A stretch of 64,000 nucleotides of DNA from Taudactylus pleione (GCA_031769625.1 JAUIMM010000211.1:9257001-9321000); one strand, 5' to 3'. Positions 32,290 through 44,318 are shown, numbered from the stretch's first letter. A program made the numbers and translations. Notes: a model not told the origin generated them from the sequence alone.

Positions 32290-33800
32290 ACTGTGACGCT
32301 GCCTATCAGCCCGCAGTGTAATATTCATAGACATATTGCTTGTGACACTGTAAGTGGTAGCACAGTGTATAATAAATAATGTGACACTGTTAGTGGGAAA
32401 CGCAGTGTAATTGGAAAAAATATTGACACTGTTAGTGGAAAGGCAGTGTATTCGTAAAAAATATTGTGACACTGTAAGTGAAAAATGCAGTGTACAGTAT
32501 TCATAAAAAATATGGATACTGTTAGTGGAAACGCAGTGTATTCGTAAAAAAATATTGTAACACTGTTAGTGGAAAATACTGTGTATTCGTAAAAAAATAT
32601 TGTAACACTGTTAGTGAAAAACGCAGTGTATTCATAAAAAATTTTGACACTGTTAGGGGAAATGCAGTGTATTCGTAAAATATATTGTGACACTGTTAGC
32701 GTAAAATGAAGTGTATTCGTAAAAAATATTGTGACACTGTTATGGTGTAAAACGCAGTGTATTCATAAAAAATATTGTGACACTGTTAGTGGAAAATGCA
32801 GTGTATTCATAAAAAATATTGTGACACTGTTAGTGGAAAATGCAGTGTATTCTTAAAAAGTATTGACATAGTGGAAACATAGTGTATTCATAAAAAAATA
32901 TTGTGACACTGTTAGTGGAAAATGCTGTGTACTCGTAAAAAATATTTACACTGTTAGTGGAAACGCAGTGTATTCGCAAAAAATATTGTGACTGTTAGTG
33001 GAAAATGCTGTGTACTCGTAAAAAGTATTTACACTGTTAGTGGAAAACGCAGTGTATTCATAAAAATATTGTGACACTGTTAGGGGAAACCCAGTGTATT
33101 CATAAAAAATATTGTGACACTGTTAGGGGAAACCCAGTGTATTCGTAAAAATATTGTGACACTGTAAGTGGAAAACGCAGTGTATTCATAAAAAATATTG
33201 ACACTGTTAGTGGAAATGCAGTGTATTCATAAAAAATATTGTGATGCTGTAAGTGGTAGCACAGTGGGTCTCATTCAGACCCAGTCGCAAGCGCTGATGC
33301 GCTCACAACCGGGTCAATGGTTAGCCCTGTGCACGCGCAGCATCCGCACTACGCATGCGCAAGTCCCGGAGCGAGAGAGAAACTCTCTCGCTCCAGAGCT
33401 CTCTACAAAAGGGGCGGCTGTCGATCGACAGCTCACCCCGTTTTGTGGGCGGCCGTACTGACATCATCAGTGATGTCAGTGGGGAGCTTACTGCTCGATC
33501 AGAGCAGGAAGCTCCCTGGGGCTTGCTGTTGCCGAGATCCTTAGGGTCTCGTCGCAAGCCCCAATGGTCGCGATGGTGTTCACCATCGCGACCATCAACC
33601 TAGTCGGTCGCTCAGCTGTGGGTGGTAACCCACAGCTTAGCTAGCGACCAGGAGGCCGCACTAAAAAAAGGAAGCGGCCGCCCTCATTCAGAGAGAGCGA
33701 TCGCTTCTTGTGACCGCCTCTGAATGATGGCCAGTGTGTTATTCTTTTCTTATTCATAAAAAAATCTTGTGACACTGTAAGTGGAAACTTCCCAATTTTA
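32290..33800. repeat. ~44-bp satellite-like array
   Basis: Units such as GACACTGTTAGTGGAAAA followed by GCAGTGTATTCATAAAAAAT repeat about 20 times (for example starts at 32779 and 32823). The array is split by the MITE at 33266-33732 and resumes after it. Confidence 0.85.
33266..33732 (-). mobile_element. Family-A hairpin-chain MITE in the array, TSD AGT
   Basis: 467 bp, with AGT at 33263-33265 and 33733-33735. Because the host is a repeat of known sequence, both ends are well defined. Hairpins include GGAGCGAGAGAGAAACTCTC, GCTGTCGATCGACAGC, ACTGACATCATCAGTGATGT, a GGAGCTT…AAGCTCC stem around GATC, and CTGTGGGTGGTAACCCACAG. Confidence 0.85.
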
Positions 33801-34490
33801 CAATATAATAACACAAAGTTAGCAATAATAAAATTCAACTTTTCAATTCTTTCCTCAATCGTGAATAAATGATTAGTCTATACACCAACTACAAGACTAC
33901 AACAAACTGCTAAATAACGTGAATAATAATTTAACCATAATGAGATCACAAATGGCACAGCTGAGATTCACATAAACATATTTTCAAAAGGTGAAAATTG
34001 AGGATATGGTTTAAAAAATGGAATAAAGCAGCTAAAACTGCGTTCTCTGATATAGTGTCCCTACTCCCTACCCATGGTCCCTCTACCTGAATTTCAGAGA
34101 GTCAGAGGGGCAACTCCATGCAACCGTATTCCAGAGTGGAGCTGCTCCTCCTGTAGCCCAAGTCAGAAGATGTGTAGGGGGTGTGGTGATATAGACTAAA
34201 ATGGAGCTCACATCCACTAAAGTGGACAATGAATCCCCAATCTAACAGGGAGTGCAGCTGTAATTTATACACAACACAGGATGGGATGATGATATAGGCT
34301 TGGGTGTATGTATAATCTGGGGTGATGGTAAAGGCTGGGGTAACGATATAAACTGTGGTTATAGGCTGGGGTGATGCCTGGGCATAAGACCAGAAAAGCC
34401 ACATCTTGGGTGTGGAATTCTTTTAACCCAAATCCTAACAAAAGTTGTGAAGGCATCTCTACCATTTGTAAAGTCAAAATTAGTAGAGAT
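33801..34490. other. Interior of the 4.7-kb hAT, no gene recognised
   Basis: AT-rich, with short degenerate frames that I cannot tie to the transposase. Confidence 0.4.
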
Positions 34491-34771
34491 ATGGACCTTA
34501 ACCATCTAGGAACCTCCACCGAGTTACGTCATCTGCAGGGCAACCATCAAAAATGTTTTTGAAAAATTCATAAACTTTGGATAAAAAAGTAACAAGCAGT
34601 CCAGCGTCAGCTAGCTCCCTTCTCTCTGATAGATCCAAGCACCTGCCATCTTCACCACCAACACCTTCATCAACAATATCCTCAATCATGAAGCGATTGG
34701 TTTGTTTGGGCCCCCACAAAACAAGCTACCAATGGGCTGCTGGCAATGGTCTCTACGTGCACAAACTGGCT

Positions 34772-35511
34772 TTACAGAGGCAACATGTTGTCGCCATCAT
34801 CATCATCATCATCTGATTCCTCACCCTCATCAGTGTATACATCATCTTCACACAATATTAATTTGTCCCCACTGGAATCCACCATTACAAGTGCCTCTGT
34901 AATTTTTGCACGTAATTGATGGTAAAGGTCTTTCTTGTAGAATTTGTAGTTCATTTTGATGGACATCATCTTTTCCACATTTCGGGGAAGAAGCCTCATA
35001 GGCCGATCACTGACAAGGTTCCCGACTGTGCTGAAGACTTTCTGAGTACACACTGGAGGGTGGGAAGCTCAAGTACAGCAAAGCCAGTTTGTGCAAGGGC
35101 CTCCAAATTACCTTTTTTTCCTGCCAGTAGTCAAACGGACTGTCTGACATGCCTATTTGGATGCTATCATTAAAAAATTTAAAATAGTCCTCAACCATTC
35201 TTTGAATGGTGACCATATCAGATGGAGTCACGGTAGAGGTGTCATTAATTGTAGTCAATGCTGACCTGACCAGATGTCAAAAGTTAAAACTTGGTTGTGT
35301 TGACTCATCTGCATCACCAGTGGGTGTTTTGAAAGTTTAGTTTTTTCTCGGCAGATGCACTTGCTGGAGAAACTGAAGAAGAAGCCATCGCTGCATCACG
35401 TGCCACTTGAGCTGACAATTTGCTCACCAACAATTCTTTACATCTCATCAGATCTGTGTCCATTGGGAAGAAAGACACAACATTTTCATCCCTTCTGGGA
35501 TGAAAATCCAC
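34772..35511 (-). pseudogene. hAT transposase C-terminus (hATC domain)
   Basis: From 35258, PFDYWQEKKVIWRPLHKLAL and LLYLSFPPSSVYSE match the hATC dimerisation domain (YWxxxxxxxPxLxxLAxxYLxxPxSSVxSER). The rest, KVFSTVGNLVSDRPMRLLPR then NVEKMMSIKMNY, is in a second frame at 35053. One indel near 35040 therefore broke the protein. Upstream, at 35511-35314, DFHPRRDENVVSFFPMD probably belongs to the same gene. The tail EDDVYTDEGEESDDDDDD is acidic. The zinc finger and RNase H-like core are not found. The gene could supply no activity now. Confidence 0.7.
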
Positions 35512-36352
35512 TCCCAGCAGCAGCAGCAGGCATGGCGCTCAAGATTCTCAAAAAAGACACAACATAACACTTAAACCTTGAATCTTGCATTTGCTCTGTT
35601 CCGATTGTCCACATACCTGTGCTGGTTAAGTGAACAGTGGGTTCAACTGCAGTTTGGAGGCCACAACTGTTTTTTTTAATGTCCCTGTACAGGTTCGGAA
35701 ATGCTTTTCAAGTGGAATCTTTGCAAAGGATTATTTAACAGTCAATTGTTTTGGAATGCACTACTAAAAGTCTTCCTGATGAAAATCCACTCCCAGCACT
35801 AGCAGCAGGCATGGCACTCAAGGATTCTTCTGGGGCAAGGACTGATATGAAGTAAATCCCCTCCCCTTCTCCCTCATAAATTTACTTCGGAATCAAAAAA
35901 TTTTAATTTACTACTAATTAACCCTTCCTGACCCTGCCTTCAACTACATACATACTCCAAATCCCTCAGGCCTCTTGAATAATAAAAACATTTGTTTTCT
36001 GATGTGCCATGTTGGAAGTTGAACTGCGACGTGTTTGTGCCACCCACTGCTACCGCTTAGCTTAGTCAGCCAACTAGCTTGGTGCAAATTTTGGGCCTAA
36101 ACTGGATGAAAACAATATTGTGAGCTGTGAGGTGGTCAAAATTGACTGGAAATGAGTGGAAATGAATGTTATTGAGGTTAATAATACTGTGAAAACAAAC
36201 AAAAACCCAAATTATTTGAATTTAGCTGTTTTTATAATTTTTTGATAAAAAATACAAAACCAAAACACGCATGGGGCGGTTTTGGCAAAACCAATCCAGA
36301 TCCAAAACACGAGGAGATACAGATCCAAAGCCAAAACACAGGGGTCGGCTCA

Positions 36353-36715
36353 CATCTTTAGTCATGATGATCAATCACTGCATATCCTTCGGCACACATC
36401 ACTCCTACCTCATCACTCATCAATCGCTGCTCTCATTTGACAAATGATGGTGTCTGGTCCGACTCTGTTGTTTTTGTCTGACAAATAATAATGTCCAACT
36501 CTATAGAAAAGTACGCATTCAATTAATAATCAGCTTCAAACAATAGATAACAAATACAAAACACTCAATCATTTGTAGCCCTGCCAAAAGTGTGAAGATG
36601 ACTGGAAGCACGGAGGTGGTGGAAGATGACCTACTTCCGGCGAGGACAACGCAGTCGGTGTGGCTGGGCCAGGCTTGGGTCAGCTGAAGCACCAGGACAG
36701 GTAAATCTAAGGCTA
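36353..36715. other. No gene or repeat recognised
   Basis: No supported frame. Confidence 0.4.
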
Positions 36716-36717
36716 TG

Positions 36718-37225
36718 GGCCTGATTCATAATGGATTGCAACTGCGATCGCAGCTGCAAGTACGCACGCAGACCCGCTGCGAAATTACGCTAGTGTTTGT
36801 AATTGCAATGCCGTCGCAGCCCAACAGAAAAACGCCAACTTCAGCATCTGTAATAACTTACAAGTCTTCCAAAACACCGGTACCATCAAGTAACATCGGA
36901 GCCTCACGCACAATTGCACAAGGTCAAACCTTACTCAGAAATTGCTAAACCTCCTGTATGCAGTGAGAGCTCAGGCTGCGTATGCCACTGCAGTGGCTAA
37001 TTTATACATGCCCCTGCAACAGCGCTGGCATGCCTGCGATTCCCCTGCCACCTCCCCGTCAACACCCCCAAATGCCCACTTCCTGTTAATCACTCTGCGA
37101 TGGAACAGCGTGATCTCTGCGATTGCAGTGGTGTCACGCGCACTGTGATGCATGCGCAGTATGCAACAATCCATCTGCGTGCATAATCGCCTAGTAATCG
37201 CAGTTGCATAGGCAAACGCAGGGGG
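36718..37225. mobile_element. Family-B MITE
   Basis: Starts GGGCCTGATTCATAATGGAT, followed by TGCAACTGCGATCGCAGCTG. Contains GCTAATTTATACATGCCCCT and repeats of GCGATTGC. The right end appears truncated near 37225 (GTAATCGCAGTTGC then a G-run). Confidence 0.65.
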
Positions 37226-37639
37226 GGTTTCCGGTTGCCTGGAAACCCCCCCTCCCCAGCCCACATCATGGCCACAATAGAAATAGTAATATAATAGAAT
37301 TTTAGAGTTGCATGTTCTTCTCAATATCACTAATTAATAAACATTCAGCTCAGGCAGGATGGCTCTACCGCCGTATTTAATGGCTTACTCTGATCGCTGC
37401 TCCTTTATATATTGGAATTATGACATATACTGCACTTTGTATGATGCATATTAAAGCTGCATAAGTGATAATTATGTCCTCTTTATGGCCCCATCACTTT
37501 AAAATCAAGCATTTGGAAACCACCCTCTAGAAATCCTGTGTTTGCCACTGAGTTGCGATCCCGTAATGAAACACCAGTGTTCGGGCACAAGGCCCGTGGG
37601 TCACGGCAAGGAACTAGGTCTGTGGCACCAGAAGGAGCA

Positions 37640-37900
37640 CTTGGTCCGGCCGATATCAGGGGGCATTTGGCTCAGTCATGGCATGCTTGGTTGCACTAGG
37701 CCAAGCCCCAAAGGCACTAGGCACTATAGTAGTAAAGTCCCCGCTAGGCGGCACTAGGTCAAATCCCAAGAGCACTAGGCCCTGTAGACATTGTTCCTCC
37801 CCCCGGGTTAGGTGGGCAGTAGGGGCACTAGGCCCTATAGGTATTGTTTTAGCCCCAGGTTAGGCGGTGCTAGGCCGAGATCCTTAGGGCTGTAGCCCAC
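37640..37900. repeat. GCACTAGGCC-type irregular array
   Basis: GGCACTAGGC, AGCACTAGGCCCT and GGCACTAGGCCCTATAG recur roughly every 50-60 bp. No boundaries are visible. Confidence 0.5.
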
Positions 37901-38440
37901 ATAAGATTGCATTCATTGCTGTTATGGAAGTCTCCGGGGTTAAGCAGTCAGGCCCCCATTAAAGGTAGACTACGCTAAACCATAGTATTTGTACCCCAGC
38001 CAGGTCCCCATTAAAGGTAGGCTGTTTTGGAAGGTACCTGATCGTACATTTGGGTGATGTATGCTGCATTGTTTCATAACAGTTATTGGATTATTGGGTG
38101 AATGCATTGTTGGGAATTCCAGGAGTAGCATATCAAGGGAGTGCACCACACACCGTCTGCATGTTGGGGTTGTCCACCGGGCCATCTAGAGTTAGGTCCT
38201 GATGTGAGAATGAGTAGACAGGGTGTAGTGGGTGGCACATGCTAGGGCAAGAGACTAGGGTATTGTAGTCGTGGGATGGGCTGTTCCTTGTCTTTATTTG
38301 CAGGTGCCGAGATCAGGACCATTCGTCTATCAAGGGGACCAGTGTAAATTGGTGAGCGTAATTCGTGTTTTCGTGTAATCTGTGTTTGTGTGTTATCCTT
38401 CCCTCCCCTTCCTTTGGACGTTTTCGTTCGGGTCGTACCC
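37901..38440. other. No gene recognised
   Basis: GGTCCCCATTAAAGGTAG and GCCCCCATTAAAGGTAG form a short local duplication near 37950-38025. Confidence 0.4.
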
Positions 38441-38444
38441 TTGT

Positions 38445-38756
38445 GCTTGGGATGCAGACAGGAAGCCGACAGTCGAAATGCCGACCGCCGGCTTCCCGAC
38501 TGTCTAAACCCGGCAGGGGTCTAATGACAGGTGTTGAGATCCTGACGCCTGTCATTTTACCTACAACGAGAGCCTGACACCCGGCATACCGATCTAAGGT
38601 AAGCCGGGCGCCAGGTGCGGACAGACACTTGGGGGGGAGGTTAGGGTTAGGCACCCCTAAAGGAGGGTTAGGGGAGGGGGGTTAGATTAGTAATAGTTTA
38701 AATGCTTATCTGTCGGGATCTTCACTGCCGGTCTTCCAGTGTCGGGTGATACTCCA
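38445..38756. mobile_element. TTAGGG-rich element, copy 1
   Basis: CGCCGGCTTCCCGACTGTCTAAACCCGGCA-like start (CCGGCTTCCCGACTGTCTAA), ATGACAGG…CCTGTCAT hairpin, AGGTTAGGGTTAGGCACCCC, and right end CGGGTGATACTCCATACCGA. Collinear with 43506-44012. Confidence 0.6.
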
Positions 38757-40145
38757 TACCGATTCCTCTGAGAGCAAAGAGCCAATGGTGGTCATCCTGT
38801 GTTGGTCCGTGTTTCACACCGTAGGTCCGTCTCTGCCGTCCTCACCTGCCCCGGATCCCGGGACCGTCCACCAGGGGAGCGACGACGGCCTGAAGGTTCA
38901 AGTGAATGGCAGAGGTAAGTGCCCAAAGACACTTGCATGGCAGCAGGCTTTCTGTGCCACCCCCTAGCCACCCCTTCACAGATATAAAGTTTGTAACATT
39001 GCAAAAATTGCATACAGTATTCATCAAATTGCCTGACTGTGTATCAAAGGGTAATATTTAGATTATATTGAATTTTTTATTTTTATTTGAGCAACATGCA
39101 GAATGTTCAGGAAACGTTAGTCTGATCACCCGGGAGTCTGCACAGGTCATTACAAGATGTGACTTTGCACAAGATTCCTCATCCCCTTCTGGCAAATTTC
39201 ACGTGAGTGCCTTTGTGAAATATATCACAAAATGAGTTCTGACATCAGCATCCAGGCTAACTAGACAATCCTGACAAGCAAATACCATTGTTTTGGAGAA
39301 TTAACATTTTGCTGTTGCTTTGGGGGCTGTGGAGGAGGAAGGTTGACGGGTATAGAATAACTTCAGGTTTATCAAATTGAAGGAGTGCTGAAAAGTGGAT
39401 TTTACTTTGTTGAGTTGTTTTTGCCCTCTCTAGTTTTATTTTAACAAAATATATAGATTTTCTGCCTCTCTTTTATTTACATTTTTCAGTATTTATAATG
39501 TGCCCACACGTTACGTGGTTTTATGTAGTGTCTAAAATGTAGACGAGTATTACAAAGGAACACTCATCACTACATTCCATCTAAGAGGATTAAAGAAGAA
39601 CTAGTAAAAGACCCAGGTGAAAGGTCATCTGGTATCAGTATATTAGTAATGGAGGAAAGGGGTAACAGTTCGGGTGTGTATTTACACCCGAAGGCTGTCA
39701 CAATAGATGGAAGATGGAAGGCCTCCTGTCACAATAGTGAAGCCGAGATATCAGTGTATGAATGAACTCAAAGAAATGGGTGTATATTACAGACATTTAC
39801 ATGCAAGGTTAGAGGTCATGATGACCCTAGTATGCGATCACCTGAAGCATGAGATGATTGACATGGACAATGTTTTAGCAGATTTTGGAGGTGTGAAGTT
39901 TTCTAGTTCCCCTTTTGTGTTACCATTCTGTAGGATGTCATTCTGTGCTGTATTTGTATAAGTTCTGCATTTTTTTTCAATTTATAGTCTATAAAAATAT
40001 CTGGGGCGACATCGGAAAATTTGTCTGCTCAATTGCCTGGTTTGGGCTTCCATTTAAACGGGACTTCCCCCATTTGAGGACTGGGTCCTTCTGTCCCAAT
40101 AGCTTTGATCCGAGAGTAAGGTACTGTATCTTTTCAAAAAATTCC
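38757..40145. other. No gene recognised; one unassigned 84-codon frame
   Basis: The plus-strand frame 39707-39961 (YQCMNELKEMGVYYRHLHAR, then LVCDHLKHEMIDMDNVLADF) has protein-like composition but no recognised family, so I do not call it a gene. The rest is AT-rich. Confidence 0.35.
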
Positions 40146-40153
40146 CCATAGAG

Positions 40154-41736
40154 CAGTGGCGTAACTAGGGCAGGGCGAGTGTGGCACGTGCCCTGGGGGC
40201 GCCACCGGCCACGGTACCAGCTCGCCCTAGTTAGCCAGTGTAGTGCCGACCGCAGTGAGTGCGGTCAGCACTACACATTTACACAGGACCGGCGCTAGGC
40301 TTGCCAGCGCCGGTCTTGTGCTGCACAGCTGAGCCCCTTCCCTCCCCCTGAGCGCTTGCCCAACAGCGCCAGGAGGAGGGTGGCTCAAGCACTGGCTGTG
40401 ATGTGTGTGTTAACCAGCAGCCAATGAGAGTCAGATAGACTCTCATTGACTGCTGCAGCCGCAGCACCCACTGCAAGAGCCGGCTCCCTTCCGGCTCCTG
40501 CAGTGGGTAATGGGAGAGACGTCATGACGTCTCTGCCAGAATGCAGAGCGCGCCAGCCCGGGAGGATTGACGTGCGGACGATGGCGGCGGCAGGACAAGC
40601 GTGGATTCAGGTAAGAATTTTTCTTATATTTATTGTTTCATTTCTGTGTATATTTATCGGGAGGGGGGGACCATTACTAAGGAGAGGACTACTACTGGGG
40701 GCACTGCTTCGGGGGGGGGACCACCACTACTGGGGACTACTACTAGGGGGGATACTACTGGAGGCACTGCATTGGGGGGGACCACTACTGGGGACTACTA
40801 CTGGGGTGGGATACTGCATTGGGGGGGACCACTACTGGGGACTACTACTGGGGGCACTGCATTGGGGGGGAACCACTACTGGGGACTACTACAGGGGGCA
40901 CTGCATCAAGGGGGACTCCTACTGGGGCTGGCCACTATATAAAGGGCACTGTATAGGGGGGGACTGCATTTGGGGACCACTACTGGGGGGGGAGACTACT
41001 ACTGAGGGCACTGCATCAAGGGTTACTCCTACTGGGGCACTTTATAAGGGGCTTACTACTGGGGGCACTGCACAGGGGGGACTCTGACTGGGGCACTATA
41101 TAAGGGGCTTACTACTGGGGGCACTGCACAGGGGGGACTACTACAGGGGCACTGAAAAGGGAGAACCACTACAGGGGGCACTGCATAGGAGGGATAACTA
41201 CTGGGGGTCTGCATAAGGGGAACTACTGGGGGCCTGCATAAGGGGGGATCACTCCTGGGGGCACTGTATAAAGGGCACTGCATATGGGGGATCACTACTG
41301 GGGGGCTGCATAAGGGGATCACTACTGGGGGTACTGTATAAGGGGCACTACTGGGGGTCTGCATAAGAGGGGATCACTCCTGGGGGCACTCTATAAAGGG
41401 CACTGCATATAGGGGATCACTGTATAAGAGGCACTACTGGGGGCCTGCATAAGAGGGACCACTACTGGGGGTACTGTATAAGGGGTACTACTGGGGGCCT
41501 GCATAAGGGGGACTACTACTAGGGGCACTGCATAAGGGGCACTGCATTAAGGTGCAAATGGAAAGAAGTGTTCTCAGTGACAAGAAAGGGGTGTGTCATG
41601 TTGTTACACCCCATTTTTTTGTGGCTACGCCCCTTTTGGCCACGCCCATTTTTCACCGCACGCACACAGTGGGGAGAGGGGGAGGGGGGCATTTTCAAAT
41701 TTGCCCTGGGCTCCAAATACCCTAGTTACGCCACTG
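40154..41736. mobile_element. Non-autonomous hAT, 1583 bp, TSD CCATAGAG
   Basis: Ends are CAGTGGCGTAACTAGGG and CCCTAGTTACGCCACTG, a perfect 17-bp inverted repeat. Perfect 8-bp TSD CCATAGAG at 40146-40153 and 41737-41744. It carries no transposase; the middle is a G-rich minisatellite. Confidence 0.95.
40660..41560. repeat. G-rich ACTACTGGGGGC minisatellite in the hAT
   Basis: Irregular 12-30-bp units such as ACTACTGGGGACTACTACTG and GGGGGCACTGCATAAGGGG. Runs of 4-8 G are spaced closely enough to form G-quadruplexes on the plus strand. Gly/Thr/Tyr-rich frames are artefacts. Confidence 0.85.
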
Positions 41737-41837
41737 CCATAGAGGCAAAATACATTGGTATCTTTTTTTTACAGTTGCCAGCTTCCACACTCCTTTGGAC
41801 TTCCACGTTCCACAATGCTCCAAGACTGAGACACCAG

Positions 41838-42012
41838 GGGGTAAATTTACTAAAGTGCAAGTTTTTAGAGGTGGAGATGTTTCCCATAGCAACCAATTAG
41901 ATTCTAGCTATTATCTTCTAGAAGGTGCTAGTTAAATGTTAAGTAAAATCTGATTGGATGCTATGGGCAACATCTCCACTTCTAAAAACTCTCACTTTAG
42001 TAAATTTACCCC
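41838..42012. mobile_element. Foldback MITE, TTTACTAAA type, TSD CAG
   Basis: GGGGTAAATTTACTAAAGTG pairs with CACTTTAGTAAATTTACCCC. It is almost wholly self-complementary over 175 bp. CAG occurs on both sides. Confidence 0.85.
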
Positions 42013-42019
42013 CAGGAGA

Positions 42020-43500
42020 GGGACTGGCATCTGCAACATATTTATGAGTTAATACACACTTGCTGATGCTGACCAGTGACGAACGACGAACACAATAGTG
42101 TGTATGCCCCATTATTGGGAAAAACATGGGACATTCTTTTGAAGCCTTCGCATAGTAGATAGCGCCACCTATTGGAAAGTCCCAACATCACCTTCAATCT
42201 CCAAATCTTGTTTTATCTCGGCACCTGGAATCCTCTTATGTCTATATTTAGGTTTCCTTTTGCGTGGTATTCCTTCTATCTAATATCTTCCCAGAGCCAC
42301 TGGTAACCTGCTAAAGGGTAAGAAATGTTCCACTAAACAAAGCTCTAACTTTCCAGTCTTATACATCCTCCCACAAACACCCCTCCCACCACCAAGTTCT
42401 CATTAGTAGTCGAGTACCTTGGTGTCAGCTGCTTTCCTCCTGTTATCTACTGAACTCTGCACCATACTTAGATGGACCTAATTACGTGGCAGACCCTTCA
42501 GTTTCCCTCTTCCATGTACAAGATCTTCCTAAGTGGAAAGAAAACAGGAGAGAATATTCCTTTCCTAAACTCCACGTAGGTCAAGCCCTTCTAGAGCATC
42601 CGCATTAAATCGCCGGCTATGGATTGTAGAGGCTGCTGGAGATTGATTCGGTGCTTCTGTTTGTCCTCTGGGTTTGCTGACTTCTTTGGGAAGAGAACAC
42701 GTGGATAGATCAACCGTGATTGTTTTCTTATAATGAAAGCTATTGGTGGCATTATGTCACAGCCATGCCAATCTCTCTCTCGTCTGCTCCATACAGATAA
42801 AAGACCTGTCGCCTGTTATTTATATATAGCCCCACTACTAAACCAATGTTCTTTTCTCCCCTGCTCTGCTGTACATGTCACTGTGTCAGGCTATTAAAAA
42901 GTAAAAATAAATAAATAAATTATATATATATATACTGTATATATATAAAACTTTATATAACTTACGGAGCCATAAAACAAAGGTAAGTTCAGGAGAAAGC
43001 ACTGCCAAATAGAAACTTCTCACATTGATCATTAATCAATACAATTTATTAATATATAAAGATATGGCCATATCCAAGACACAATAAAATACAATAAAAT
43101 ACAATGCAGTATGAATGATAATAAATAATGAATATATTAAAATGAATCAAGCTTAATCTGAGCATTTGGTTTAGCAGCAAAAAGAACCGTCAGAGAGGTT
43201 TTAATCGATCATTGAAAGTGCTCCACATTTCTTGGTATAGGTATTTCAATATGTACCCTCTGTTGCCTTAATAATACTCTTTGCTTCCTGGTCACAGGAC
43301 AGTGAGAATGGATGACCCCTTAGTTGGTTAAGTGGACAGTTCGCTGTAATGTATCCAATCCACAACTTAAAGAGACTTAATAAACATCACCACTTATGTA
43401 GGTTTCACAAGATCTTATGTAGCAGTCTTAAGTAGCAATTGCCTTCACTGAGAGCGCCTCTTTAAATAAAGGTAACAATCCACTTGTGCAGCTTTAAATT
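42020..43500. other. No gene recognised; AT microsatellites
   Basis: (TA)n at about 42920-42955 and ACAATAAAAT repeats near 43080-43105. The region next to the 34-bp GAAACGCGTT array may include PLE-derived DNA, but no coding remnant is visible. Confidence 0.4.
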
Positions 43501-43505
43501 TAATG

Positions 43506-44012
43506 TAAGGTATGCAGTCGGGAAGCCGGCGGGCCTAATCCCGACAGCTGGCTTCCCGACTGCTTTATCCCGGCGAGGGTGAAATGACAGGCGTCTAAAT
43601 GTAGACGGCTGTCATTTTAGCGACGCCGGGAGATCGGCGCCCGGCATCCCGATCTAAGTGATTCCGGTCACCGAGCGCGGACAGCCGCGGGGGGGGGGGA
43701 GGGTTAGGTTTATGGCTACCAGGGGGGACTTAGGGTTAGGCACCCCCCCAGGAGGTTAGGGGTAGGCACGGGGGAGGATGGGTTATGGGGACTTAGGTTT
43801 AGGCGGCGGGGAAGGGGGGGTTAGGTTTAGGCACTTAGAGGGGGGATTAGGGTTAGGCACTAGGGGGAAGGTTAGGGTTAGGCACCCCTAAGGAGGGTTA
43901 GGGTTAGGGGGGAGGTTAGGTTAGTAAATACTTACCTGGGGATGATGGGGATTTTCACCCATGTCGGGCAGCTGATGTCGTGATTCTAAATCATACCGAT
44001 TCCGGATGTAAA
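43506..44012. mobile_element. TTAGGG-rich element, copy 2
   Basis: Begins GGTATGCAGTCGGGAAGCCG, contains the ATGACAGGCG…CTGTCAT pair, a 250-bp tract with irregular TTAGGGTTAGGCAC units, and ends AATCATACCGATTCC. The GGTATG/CATACC ends suggest inverted termini. Confidence 0.65.
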
Positions 44013-44180
44013 GACCCAGGTAATGTCACTGTTGCCCTTTAATGTTTGTGTTCAGGGATAATTGGTCAGTGATCTTGCTGCTGATCAAATAGTAATACTC
44101 ACAGCCAGTTCTTAGTGTGATTTCTCATAGCAGGCAACTCAGTAAGGCACTTTCTTGTTGCACAGATGTGTGGAGACAGA

Positions 44181-44318
44181 ATAAGGGAGCCTGTAACGCA
44201 TTTCCCCACCTTGTATAAGGGAGCCTGTAACGCGTTTCCCCACCTTGTATAAGGGAGCCTGTAACGCGTTTCCCCACCTTGTATAAGGGAGCCTGTAACG
44301 CGTTTCCCCGCCTTGTAG
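44181..44318 (-). repeat. 34-bp array with GAAACGCGTT in every unit
   Basis: The unit ATAAGGGAGCCTGTAACGCG…TTTCCCCACCTTGT starts at 44181, 44215, 44249 and 44283. On the minus strand each unit contains GGGGAAACGCGTTAC, like the hammerhead 3' core of PLE terminal repeats. One unit has CGCA for CGCG. Confidence 0.85.

Larger units (their letters stand above)
31629..36352 (-). mobile_element. 4.7-kb hAT element with transposase remnants
   Basis: Left end TAGAGATGAACGGGAGCGG and right end CGGCTCACATCTTTA are imperfect inverted repeats of the same type as the ends of 54039-55912. Flanks TTGATGAT and GTCATGAT match at 6 of 8 positions. The interior holds a ~20-28-bp array (31840-32195), a ~44-bp array (32290-33800) interrupted by a family-A MITE, and minus-strand hAT transposase fragments. 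The poorer TSD match fits an older insertion. Confidence 0.6.

Noticed and set aside
31781..32296. Cys-Val-His-Pro-Gly-rich frames
   Set aside because: Translation of the GGGGCTGCTGTGTCCATCCA array.
39707..39961. 84-codon plus-strand frame as a gene
   Set aside because: Protein-like composition, but no family, no clear splice sites and short length.
40446..41087. Gly/Thr/Tyr-rich 213-codon frame
   Set aside because: Translation of the G-rich minisatellite in a hAT whose boundaries include it.
43680..43930. Telomere or telomere-fusion site
   Set aside because: The TTAGGG units are irregular and lie inside a dispersed element with its own ends, present at two more places.
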